From positions 62,001 to 126,000 of the forward strand of contig CAJTGI010000006.1 in the NCBI GenBank assembly GCA_910575435.1: a DNA stretch of 64,000 nucleotides, given 5' to 3'. This DNA comes from Clostridiaceae bacterium (GTDB taxonomy: Bacteria; Bacillota; Clostridia; Lachnospirales; Lachnospiraceae). The notes beneath the pieces are model-generated. The model had not been told where the DNA came from and made no database searches. It saw only the letters and a list, made by a program, of their open reading frames with translations. The position numbers and the translations under genes are program-made. Shown here one piece after another: positions 52,696-60,494 of this stretch (the stretch's first letter is position 1; the number at the start of each line of letters is the position of its first letter).

Positions 52696-54159
52696 TTAAT
52701 TAGACAGCACGACTTTTAAGTGGACTGCTTCCTGATTCCATTCCAAGCGATCTATCACTTCCCGGAGGGCGTTTGCCTTTCTCAGAGGGTCGATGGAATC
52801 ATTTTTCAAGGCATTTGCAATTTTGTCGCAATCCATTGCCTCATGCCTGGCCGGGGGAATTGCCCCGGCCTTTTGGGCATGGGCGATTGCCTCTCTTAAT
52901 TTTTCAGCGCGCTCGCGCAGAATGGCTTTGCTTTCGCTGTATTCCTCTATCGTATCAATACCATTGATATATGCGTCTCTGGCTCGCTGCAACTTGTTGT
53001 CAATGGATTTCAATTCTTTTTGCAGTCGCGCAGTGGGAGGCTGGCTAGAGGCCGGCGAATCAAGTTTGTAGTTAAAACTCGAATCTTTATCCCCCAGATA
53101 TTCTAAAATATCAAGGACTTTTTGGACGGCATTTTTCTCGCTTATATAATTTCCCTTATCACAAAGTCCCTTTCCCTTCCTCCAGCAGACGAAATAGGGA
53201 TATTTGCCTTTCTGGAATGCCAGGCTTGCCCCGCAGGCGGAGCATTTATATATGCCGGAGAGCCAATGGCCGGATGCGGCGGCGGTTCTTTTTTTCCCAA
53301 AGCCAGAACGGGCGCGCTCTTCTGCCATGCGTCGGCCTGCCTCGGCGAACTGTTCTTCTGAAACGATGGCGGCATGCCTTCCCTGGCTGATGATAACATC
53401 CTCTTCTTTTTTTCGCTTGTTTTGCTCCTTATCAAAATAGTTCCAGCGGACTTTCCCGATGTAAAATGGGTTTTCTAGGATATATCCTACGGTTCTGGTT
53501 TCAAACAATCCGCCTCGCCTCGTGCGGCACCCTTCCCTGTTCAGCAGTGTGGCAATGTCGGCTAGGGTGCGTTTTTCTATAGTATACATGTCGAATATGC
53601 GATTTACGATCTGGGCTTCTTGCTCCGCAATTTCCGGGATATTGTTGTTGCCCTTTTTTTTCACATAGCCTAGGGGCATCATTGCATTGTATCCGCCCTG
53701 CAGGGCTTTCTGGGTCATGCCCCGCCTGACTTCGCCGGACAGATTGTAGAGGTAGAATTCATCTGACCACTCTATGACCATCTCGATTAGTCGCCCATAC
53801 ATGCCTTCGATAATTGGCTCAGAAATGCTGATGACATCCACGTTGCATTTTTTGCGCAGAATGGATTTATAGTAGGTGCTTTCGTCGATGTTTCTGGCAA
53901 AGCGGGAAAATTTCCATAGCAAAATGGCATCATAGGGATGGGATTTGTCTTTGCACATGGCAATCATTTCTTGAAATGCTGGCCTTCTTTGGGCGTTCTT
54001 TCCGGAAATGCCATGCTTCTCTACATAGATATGTGTCAAGAGAATATCGTGCTGGCTGGCGTATTCTTTCAGCAGGCGAATCTGGGAATCGGGGGATAGT
54101 TCTTCCTGCTTTTCAGTGGAAACCCGTACATAGGCGCATGCTTCTTTTAACTTGGACAA
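52696..54159 (-). CDS. Large serine recombinase
   Basis: A 487-residue site-specific recombinase: resolvase domain with catalytic Ser14 (YVRVSTEKQ) and the conserved arginines in WKFSRFARN; recombinase domain (GYVKKKGNNNIPEIAEQEAQ, VGYILENPFYIGKVRWN); zinc ribbon (CSACGASL and C..KGLC); then a coiled coil and C-terminal end. TTG 54159 is supported by GAGGTG five bases upstream. Such enzymes drive phage, transposon or skin-element integration. No other phage or conjugation genes flank it, so it is a solitary survivor or domesticated. A CotJC fragment lies immediately downstream. Confidence 0.92.
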   Translation of the reverse strand: MSKLKEACAYVRVSTEKQEELSPDSQIRLLKEYASQHDILLTHIYVEKHGISGKNAQRRPAFQEMIAMCKDKSHPYDAILLWKFSRFARNIDESTYYKSILRKKCNVDVISISEPIIEGMYGRLIEMVIEWSDEFYLYNLSGEVRRGMTQKALQGGYNAMMPLGYVKKKGNNNIPEIAEQEAQIVNRIFDMYTIEKRTLADIATLLNREGCRTRRGGLFETRTVGYILENPFYIGKVRWNYFDKEQNKRKKEEDVIISQGRHAAIVSEEQFAEAGRRMAEERARSGFGKKRTAAASGHWLSGIYKCSACGASLAFQKGKYPYFVCWRKGKGLCDKGNYISEKNAVQKVLDILEYLGDKDSSFNYKLDSPASSQPPTARLQKELKSIDNKLQRARDAYINGIDTIEEYSESKAILRERAEKLREAIAHAQKAGAIPPARHEAMDCDKIANALKNDSIDPLRKANALREVIDRLEWNQEAVHLKVVLSN

Positions 54160-54287
54160 CAGGACACCTCTTTTCTAGGCATAATTTATGATGATTGTAC
54201 ATTATATGAAGGAAAGGTGATGCTATTCTAAGTTCATTCTGTAAAAAAGTCAGAGCAAGAGTTGAAAAAAGCAACAGCGAAAGAGGC

Positions 54288-54316
54288 TTGCAAAAAAATA
54301 CAAAATAGTATATGAT
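54288..54316 (+). promoter_or_regulatory. Promoter of second chemoreceptor gene
   Basis: TTGCAA (54288-54293), 17-base spacer, TATGAT (54311-54316), in an AT-rich gap of 180 bases after the divergent recombinase gene. Confidence 0.6.
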
Positions 54317-54387
54317 AATTTATATAATTTTGATAAAAATTGTGCGTTTTCATTGTGAAAATTGGACAATTTTACGGAGGGATGCGT

Positions 54388-56409
54388 ATGCAGGAAAACT
54401 ACATAGAGGGATTAGATGAGGGTATATCTAAGGAAGAGCTAGAATTGGCTGTGGATGGTTCTGCTGAACCAGATGGGCAGCAGGTACCGGAGGCTGACTC
54501 TGTTTCGGATAAGGCAAAGGGCAAGAAGGAAAAAAAGGTGAAGAAGGCAAAGAAGGCAAATGAGGAGAAAGTTGCCAGAAAGGAGAGGAAAAAGTCTGCC
54601 AAAGCGGAGAAGAAGGCGGCTGCCAAAGAGAAAAAGCAGTCAAAGAGGCCTGTGAAAGACAGGAAGGAGAAGAAGCCTGCTAAGAAGGAAAAGAAGCAAG
54701 GATTTTTTGTACGGCTGAATGCTATGCGCATTGAGAAGAGGCTTCGCACGGCATTTATACTGGTGGCTATGATTGCCAGCCTATCTGGCTTGGTTGCCAT
54801 TGGCTTGATGGTTAAGATTAGTTTTGATTCCAATAATACGCTGAATAATTACGGATTTGCTTCCGGAGATCTGGGAAGGGCCCTGACTAGCCTTACTGAT
54901 ACCAGACGTTGCGTGCGGGACATGGTTCACGGCAATGAGATTGGGGATATGGAGGAGGCTCGAGAGGACTTCAACAAGGCAAATGAGGACTTTGACAAAT
55001 ATTTCAATAAGGTGAAATCCACCGTCCACGATTCCGAGGGCAAAGATTTGGTGCGGGTAATCGAGGCGGAATTGACAAATTACCGGGAAATGTCGGAGCG
55101 GTATGCAACCATGGGAGAGTTGGGCACCATGGAGGATGCCAGGGTGCAGGATTTAATGAAGTCGGAAATGGACCCCTATTATCAGAGGCTGTATGATGCT
55201 TGCAGCGACTTGTTCGAGAATAAACGGGAACGGGGAAATCTTGTGCAGAAGGAGTTGATTCTTCTGTGCATTATCGCTATTATTTTGGTGATTGCTGCGG
55301 TAGGAATAGCCATGCTGGTATCTACCAGGCTGGGCAAGATGATTTCCAAGAATATCGCCCTGCCTTTGGAAAAGACGATTCATGCGGCCCAGAGCATTGC
55401 CCAGGGTGAATTGAGCATTGATATATCGGCAGATACAGATGATGAAGTGGGAGACTTGAACCGGGCTTTTCTGAATATGTCTGCTATTTTGAAGAATGTC
55501 ATTGCGGATATCAATAATCTTCTGAGTGAGATGGCGAATGGGAATTTTGATATTGAGACCAGCCAGCGTGAGAGTTATGTGGGCGATTTGGCTCCCATCC
55601 TGGAGTCTATCCGAAATATCAACCATTCTCTGAGCGATGCTCTTTCAGAGATTAATATTACTACAAATCAGTTTTCTGGCGCATCCGGCAATCTGGCACA
55701 GATGGCCACGGGCTTGGCTGAGGGGGCTTCTGACCAGGCGGGAGCAGTGGATATGCTGTTGCGGACGACAGAAAAGGTTTCTCAGGACGCAGAAAATAGT
55801 TCCCATAGCGTTGCCCTTACCAGCGATCGCATGGCCGCAGTAGGCGAGATGGCTGACCAGGGACGCAAGAAGATGAATGCGCTCACGGAGGCTATGGAGA
55901 AGATTAACGAGTCTTCCCGCGCTATTTCAGAGGTTGTCACGACGATTGAAAATATTGCAGACCAGACGGCGCTGCTGTCCCTGAACGCTTCTATCGAGGC
56001 GGCTAGGGCTGGGGAGGCTGGAAGAGGTTTTGCAGTGGTGGCTGGCGAGATTGGAAAATTGGCAAACGAGAGTGGGGATGCGGTAAACGATACCAGAAAG
56101 CTCATTCAGACTTCGCTGTCACATGTGGAACATGGAAATGCTATTGCCGCAGATACTACCAATGCATTGCAAGAAATGCTGGGTCAATTACAGGAGGCGG
56201 TGGTTTTGGCGGAACAGGCTAGGAAGGCTTCTGACGCTCAGGTTGCCGCTATGAAGGAGATTGATTCGGGGATGGAGAAGATTTCGGCTGTGGTGGAGAG
56301 CAATTCGGCTTCTGCAGAGGAGACTTCTGCTACCAGCCAAGAACTCTCTGCCCAGGCAGAGTCTATTGCCGGCTTGGTTTCCAGATTCCATCTGCGGCAG
56401 AATTTATAG
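54388..56409 (+). CDS. Methyl-accepting chemotaxis protein with Lys-rich cytoplasmic N-terminus
   Basis: A 673-residue chemoreceptor. The first 110 residues are cytoplasmic: an acidic start followed by about 70 residues almost wholly Lys, Ala, Glu and Arg (KKEKKVKKAKK, KAEKKAAAKEKKQSK). Then come a membrane helix (about 122-143), a four-helix-bundle-type sensor (about 145-290), a second helix (about 293-315), HAMP, and the signalling domain with tip ENIADQTALLSLNASIEAAR. Most receptors have only a few residues before the first helix, so this basic extension is unusual. ATG 54388 follows GGAGGG; the frame upstream is probably untranslated. Confidence 0.9.
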   Translation: MQENYIEGLDEGISKEELELAVDGSAEPDGQQVPEADSVSDKAKGKKEKKVKKAKKANEEKVARKERKKSAKAEKKAAAKEKKQSKRPVKDRKEKKPAKKEKKQGFFVRLNAMRIEKRLRTAFILVAMIASLSGLVAIGLMVKISFDSNNTLNNYGFASGDLGRALTSLTDTRRCVRDMVHGNEIGDMEEAREDFNKANEDFDKYFNKVKSTVHDSEGKDLVRVIEAELTNYREMSERYATMGELGTMEDARVQDLMKSEMDPYYQRLYDACSDLFENKRERGNLVQKELILLCIIAIILVIAAVGIAMLVSTRLGKMISKNIALPLEKTIHAAQSIAQGELSIDISADTDDEVGDLNRAFLNMSAILKNVIADINNLLSEMANGNFDIETSQRESYVGDLAPILESIRNINHSLSDALSEINITTNQFSGASGNLAQMATGLAEGASDQAGAVDMLLRTTEKVSQDAENSSHSVALTSDRMAAVGEMADQGRKKMNALTEAMEKINESSRAISEVVTTIENIADQTALLSLNASIEAARAGEAGRGFAVVAGEIGKLANESGDAVNDTRKLIQTSLSHVEHGNAIAADTTNALQEMLGQLQEAVVLAEQARKASDAQVAAMKEIDSGMEKISAVVESNSASAEETSATSQELSAQAESIAGLVSRFHLRQNL

Positions 56410-56432
56410 AAGCCAGTACGAAATAGCGTGTT

Positions 56433-56496
56433 AAAGGAATGCCTTGAGCTGGGTGGCATGGAGCCATTCATTTCCATCGGGGCATTCCTTTTTGAA
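56433..56496 (+). terminator. Terminator after second chemoreceptor gene
   Basis: Perfect 11-bp stem AAAGGAATGCC (56433-56443) with GGCATTCCTTT (56481-56491), then TT. The 37-base loop holds a smaller ATGGA/TCCAT hairpin. It also lies just after the stop of the convergent Cys-rich gene and could end both transcripts. Confidence 0.75.
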
Positions 56497-56497
56497 A

Positions 56498-56638
56498 TCA
56501 GCATTTTTTGCAGCGGCAGCAGGCTGCGTTCAGCAGGGATGCCACCTCGTCCCAGGAATGCTTGATGCAGATTGCGCGGCGGTTTATGCAGGGGCGGCAT
56601 TGGAAGAAGCATGCCAGTTTTTTTTTCAGAAAGAACAT
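56498..56638 (-). CDS. 46-residue cysteine-rich peptide
   Basis: The frame starts at ATG 56638, seven bases after a full AGGAGGT site (56646-56652), and ends at TGA 56498. The product has eight cysteines in 46 residues: LACFFQCRPCINRRAIC, then a central IKHSWDEVASLLNAA helix-like stretch, then CCRCKKC at the very end. No signal peptide or known family. Upstream on the same strand are a TATAAT (56696-56701) and a CTTGC/GCAAG hairpin in the leader. The Cys spacing suggests zinc or Fe-S binding; a modified peptide precursor is also possible. It is not SCIFF-like in sequence. Confidence 0.6.
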   Translation of the reverse strand: MFFLKKKLACFFQCRPCINRRAICIKHSWDEVASLLNAACCRCKKC

Positions 56639-56813
56639 GGGATTGACCTCCTATTTAGAATTGCTTGCATGGAGAGCAAGTAATTTCCTTTATTTATTAT
56701 ATGCGGAAGTGGCGAGATGTTGTTTGGCGTTATTAAGTGGGGGATATTGATTGTGCCGTTATTATTTGGTATGCTAGAAAAGATATTTTTTGGCTGATTA
56801 GGAGGTGCTATAT

Positions 56814-57656
56814 ATGAGGGAAAAGATTGTTGGACAAGAATTTGATCAGGAACGGGCGCTATATCATTTATCGCATGCAGACGTGGTGGACTGTGTTTTT
56901 GCCGGTCCGGCAGATGGGGAATCGGTCTTAAAGGAGGCGAGGGATATCGGCTTGGAGAATTGCAGTTTCTCCCTCCGTTATCCGTTATGGCATGTGGAGG
57001 GGTTCCGCATGGCTAATTCCACCATGGATGACAAGACCAGGGCTGCCATCTGGTATGCCGCAGAGGCAGAGATTGCTGATTGCAGGCTAGAGGGCATTAA
57101 GGCGGTAAGGGAGTGCCGGGATATACATATCAGGAACAGCCATATTATTTCCCCGGAGTTTGGCTGGATGTCCCATGAGATTACTTTGCAGGATTCAGAT
57201 ATTGTATCCGAATATCTTTTTTTGAATAGCAAGGATGTGATTCTGAATCGGGTGAAGATGCAGGGAAAGTATTCCTTTCAGTATATGGAGAATTTGGAGA
57301 TCAGGGACAGTCAGCTGGATACGAAGGATGCCTTTTGGCATAGCAAGAACGTGACAGTGGCCAACTGCCTTGTAAAGGGAGAATATCTGGGCTGGTTTTC
57401 AGAGGGACTGACGCTGATAGATTGCAAGATTATCGGCACCCAGCCTTTATGCTATTGCAAGGACTTGAAATTGATTCGCTGCACTATGGAGGAGACGGAT
57501 TTGTCCTTTGAATATTCTGAGGTACAGGCAGATATTAAAGGGCATGTGGTCTCTATCAAGAATCCAAAATCTGGAAAGATAATTGTGGACAGCGTGGGGG
57601 AAACTATCTGGGAGGACTCCGTAATGGAGTGCCACGGGGAAGTTGTTATAAGATGA
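56814..57656 (+). CDS. DUF3737 right-handed beta-helix protein
   Basis: A 280-residue cytoplasmic protein of the DUF3737 family, made of about a dozen short repeated strands typical of a right-handed beta-helix (GLENCSFSLRYPLWHVEGF, DIHIRNSHIISPEFGWMSH, NVTVANCLVKGEYLGWFSEG). Its function is not known to me; related folds bind sugars or act as scaffolds. ATG 56814 has GGAGGTG seven bases before it; the reading frame starting at 56805 would include that site. It is divergent from the Cys-rich peptide gene and lies before a radical-SAM gene that has its own promoter. Confidence 0.85.
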   Translation: MREKIVGQEFDQERALYHLSHADVVDCVFAGPADGESVLKEARDIGLENCSFSLRYPLWHVEGFRMANSTMDDKTRAAIWYAAEAEIADCRLEGIKAVRECRDIHIRNSHIISPEFGWMSHEITLQDSDIVSEYLFLNSKDVILNRVKMQGKYSFQYMENLEIRDSQLDTKDAFWHSKNVTVANCLVKGEYLGWFSEGLTLIDCKIIGTQPLCYCKDLKLIRCTMEETDLSFEYSEVQADIKGHVVSIKNPKSGKIIVDSVGETIWEDSVMECHGEVVIR

Positions 57657-57663
57657 AAATGCT

Positions 57664-57712
57664 TGACGGTGCCGAACATATGTGTTAATATATAACAAAC
57701 ATGTGTTCGGCA
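57664..57712 (+). promoter_or_regulatory. Promoter with paired inverted LexA-like boxes
   Basis: TTGACG (57664-57669), 16-base spacer, TAATAT (57686-57691). Two boxes of the Firmicute LexA type (CGAACRNRYGTTYC) overlap it: CGAACATATGTGTT (57673-57686) between the promoter elements, and on the minus strand CGAACACATGTTTG (57696-57709), which fits the consensus at all but the last base. The two boxes also pair as a hairpin followed by TTTTT, so the same DNA could end transcription of the gene upstream. Confidence 0.7.
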
Positions 57713-57740
57713 TTTTTGCATCATTGGGAGGAGGAATCAT

Positions 57741-59405
57741 ATGATTTTTCAGGAAAATGCCACATTGCAGGAGAAGCTTGCCATTCTCGCCGATGCGGCA
57801 AAGTATGATGTGGCATGTACTTCCAGCGGTGTGGAGAGGAAGTCTAAGGAAGGGCATTTGGGCAACTCTTTTGCCAGCGGCATTTGCCATAGTTTTGCGG
57901 CAGATGGACGATGCATTTCCCTATTGAAGATTTTGTTTACGAATGAATGCATTTATAATTGCAAATACTGCGCCAACCGAGCCAGCAATGATGTACCCAG
58001 GGCTACATTCACGCCAGATGAAGTGTGTACTCTTACGGTAGAGTTTTATCGGCGGAATTATATTGAGGGGCTTTTTCTCAGTTCGGGAATCGTGGATACG
58101 CCGGATTACACGATGGAACTTATCTGCCAGGCGTTGCGCAAGCTCAGAAGGGAGTATCGATTTTATGGCTACGTTCACTGCAAGGCCATCCCCGGCGCAT
58201 CCCCGGATCTGGTGGAGGAAGCGGGCTGGTATGCGGATCGCATGAGCGTGAATTTAGAACTTCCCACGGAGCAGGGATTGCAGCAGCTGGCACCAAATAA
58301 AACGAGGAAGAAGATTCTTACCCCTATGCGTCAGATTCAGAATGGAGTGGCAGAGAGCAGGGAAGTTCTTGGGATGAAAGGGGGCAATCAGAGCGCATAC
58401 TGGCATACCCAGAAGAGACTGGGCAGGGCTTTGCCCGGGCAGGCTGGAAATTATGCCCAAGCGAAGCCGAGCCTTAGCGAAGCAGGGAATCCAGGGGCTG
58501 GAAAAATGATGCGGAAGCCCGGGATTGCCAAGGCAGAGAAGCCAGAGGTGGAGAAAAACGCAGAGAAGCCGGGATCTGCTAAGGCGGACTATTCAAGAAG
58601 GGAGGAATTGGCTAGAGGGTCTGAAATTGCCACATATGAATCGAAAGAGACTGGAGGGATGGGGAAAAGTGAGGCAGGGGGGATTTTACTGCTGTCAGGG
58701 AATGGAACCAACACGGGACTGGCTCAGTGGAGCAGAATAGATACCAGCCGGGGATTCGTGCCTGCCGGGCAGAGTACCCAGATGATCGTGGGGGCTTCCG
58801 GTGAGAGCGACTATGAGATTATGGCGGTGACTGAGGCTCTGTATCAGAGGTTTGATTTGAAGCGGGTATTTTATTCTGCCTTTGTGAATGTGAATCAGGA
58901 TGTCACTCTTCCCGCAGTGGAGGGGCAGCCTTTGCGCAGGAGGGAGCATCGGCTGTATCAGGCTGATTTTCTCCTTCGATATTATGGATATCAGGCATCG
59001 GAACTTCTATCAGAAAGGAGGCCCTTTTTTAATACCTATCTCGATCCCAAGTGTGATTGGGCGCTGGGCCATCTGGAGCATTTTCCGGTAGAAGTGGCGA
59101 CTGCTAGTTACGATACACTGCTTCGGGTGCCGGGCATCGGGGCGAAATCAGCCTCCCGCATCGTGAAAGCCAGGAGAACGGGACGCTTGGATTATCAGGC
59201 GCTCAAGGGCATGGGGGTGGTGATGAAGCGGGCGATTTATTTCATTATCTGCAATGGAAAAAAAATGTATGATTTTCTTAAAATTGACGAAGATTATATA
59301 ACAAGAAATTTGCTGGAAAATGATAAAAATGTCATGGAAGGATTTGGGGAAAAGGTGACATACAAGCAGCTTACGCTATTTGATGATTTCCAATTCGGGA
59401 ATTAA
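57741..59405 (+). CDS. Radical SAM protein of putative DNA modification/repair family
   Basis: A 554-residue radical-SAM enzyme of the type annotated as DNA modification/repair proteins (TIGR03916-like). The 4Fe-4S cluster motif is C70-x3-C74-x2-C77 (ECIYNCKYC), and the C-terminus carries a helix-hairpin-helix (RVPGIGAKSASRIVKAR) expected to bind DNA. Residues about 213-325 are a low-complexity insert rich in Lys, Ala, Glu, Gly within the radical-SAM core, probably a surface loop. ATG 57741 follows GGGAGGAGG. LexA-like boxes in its promoter support a role in DNA damage. The next gene is its usual partner. Confidence 0.88.
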   Translation: MIFQENATLQEKLAILADAAKYDVACTSSGVERKSKEGHLGNSFASGICHSFAADGRCISLLKILFTNECIYNCKYCANRASNDVPRATFTPDEVCTLTVEFYRRNYIEGLFLSSGIVDTPDYTMELICQALRKLRREYRFYGYVHCKAIPGASPDLVEEAGWYADRMSVNLELPTEQGLQQLAPNKTRKKILTPMRQIQNGVAESREVLGMKGGNQSAYWHTQKRLGRALPGQAGNYAQAKPSLSEAGNPGAGKMMRKPGIAKAEKPEVEKNAEKPGSAKADYSRREELARGSEIATYESKETGGMGKSEAGGILLLSGNGTNTGLAQWSRIDTSRGFVPAGQSTQMIVGASGESDYEIMAVTEALYQRFDLKRVFYSAFVNVNQDVTLPAVEGQPLRRREHRLYQADFLLRYYGYQASELLSERRPFFNTYLDPKCDWALGHLEHFPVEVATASYDTLLRVPGIGAKSASRIVKARRTGRLDYQALKGMGVVMKRAIYFIICNGKKMYDFLKIDEDYITRNLLENDKNVMEGFGEKVTYKQLTLFDDFQFGN

Positions 59406-59522
59406 GGGAGGATTAGCGAGGGGAGGGAGTTATCGGGCAAGGGATAGCATGGAGGCGTGGCTGGGATTTCCAGTGAAAATGGACGAACAAAGAGTGGCCG
59501 GAAGGGAAGGGGAGGGAATCGA

Positions 59523-60314
59523 ATGTCAGACAAGCCAGTGAGGGTATATCAGTGCGAGGACAATATTTCTGGCGTGCTCAGTGCCGTATATGAGGCAGGA
59601 ATCTCGGGATACGGGTATAAGTATATTAAAATCCAGCCTTTGGCGGCAAATGAAGTTTATGAGTTAGAATTGTTTACGGAGTTTGTCAGGGTAGAGAGTT
59701 CTGATGAAAAAGTGAACAGCGTGCTAGACGCCGTGCGCAATAAGATATCTGCCCGGGCCTACAGTTTTGTCATGTGCGCGGCCCTATCCACGTATCCTGA
59801 CAGGGGAGATGCTATTTATCAGTTTTTGACTTATGGTTTCAGCATGGGGGAAAAGGTGTGCGACGCCATGCAGATTCCTTGGGTAAAAAGGGCCTTTGAG
59901 ATTCGCAGGAGAGTGTTTAACGAGGCCCATTTTTTTCGTGAATTTATTCGTTTTCGGGAGGTGCAGAAAGACCCTGCGCTGCTGGTGGCTACAATCGAGC
60001 CGGAGCATCACGTTTTGCCAATTATTATGGAGCATTTCAGCGACCGCTTTGCGGGAGAGTGGTTTATTATTCTGGACAAGGGGCACGGCGAGGCGGCATT
60101 CCACCAGAAAAACGGCGACTGGGAGGTGCGCATTCTCACGCCGGAGGAGGAAAGGATGCTGGCGGAACTGGGAGAGCAGCGGGAAGAATATGTGGAACTG
60201 TGGAAGACATTTTTCAAACATATCGCCATACCAGATCGGAAAAATGAAAAATTGCAGAGAAATATGCTGCCCCTCCATTACCGCAAGCATCTGACGGAAT
60301 TTATGGAAGAATAA
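59523..60314 (+). CDS. Partner protein of the radical-SAM repair enzyme (TIGR03915-like)
   Basis: A 263-residue cytoplasmic protein matching the family found beside these radical-SAM proteins and sometimes fused to uracil-DNA-glycosylase-like domains. Landmarks: VYQCEDNISGVLSAVYEA at the start, EAHFFREFIRFREVQKDP, and ILDKGHGEAAFH; the C-terminus ends LPLHYRKHLTEFM. ATG 59523 has GGGAGGG eight bases upstream, while the longer frame from 59457 lacks a ribosome site. It is 117 bases after the radical-SAM gene and probably shares its SOS-type promoter. Activity unknown. Confidence 0.85.
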   Translation: MSDKPVRVYQCEDNISGVLSAVYEAGISGYGYKYIKIQPLAANEVYELELFTEFVRVESSDEKVNSVLDAVRNKISARAYSFVMCAALSTYPDRGDAIYQFLTYGFSMGEKVCDAMQIPWVKRAFEIRRRVFNEAHFFREFIRFREVQKDPALLVATIEPEHHVLPIIMEHFSDRFAGEWFIILDKGHGEAAFHQKNGDWEVRILTPEEERMLAELGEQREEYVELWKTFFKHIAIPDRKNEKLQRNMLPLHYRKHLTEFMEE

Positions 60315-60494
60315 TGGTCGCGAATAGAAAAATATTTCATAAAGGGTGAAATTTATTGACGTTTTACGGAAAGACGTACATCTTTTTGCTATGAATTCTT
60401 GAGGGTGGATTGTATAATATAGCTAGTGGACTTTTTGTACGATTCATTATATAATGTTATGGACTGTAAATTAACGGAAAGGCTGGTGTTCAAT

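Noticed and set aside
52696-54159. An intact prophage or conjugative element around the serine recombinase
   Set aside because: Neighbours on both sides are chemoreceptor genes; no structural, replication or transfer genes are present in the window.
57670-57717. The hairpin with T-tract as a simple terminator of the DUF3737 gene
   Set aside because: It may act so, but the arms contain LexA-type boxes placed over a -35/-10 pair, so a purely terminator reading misses the stronger signal.
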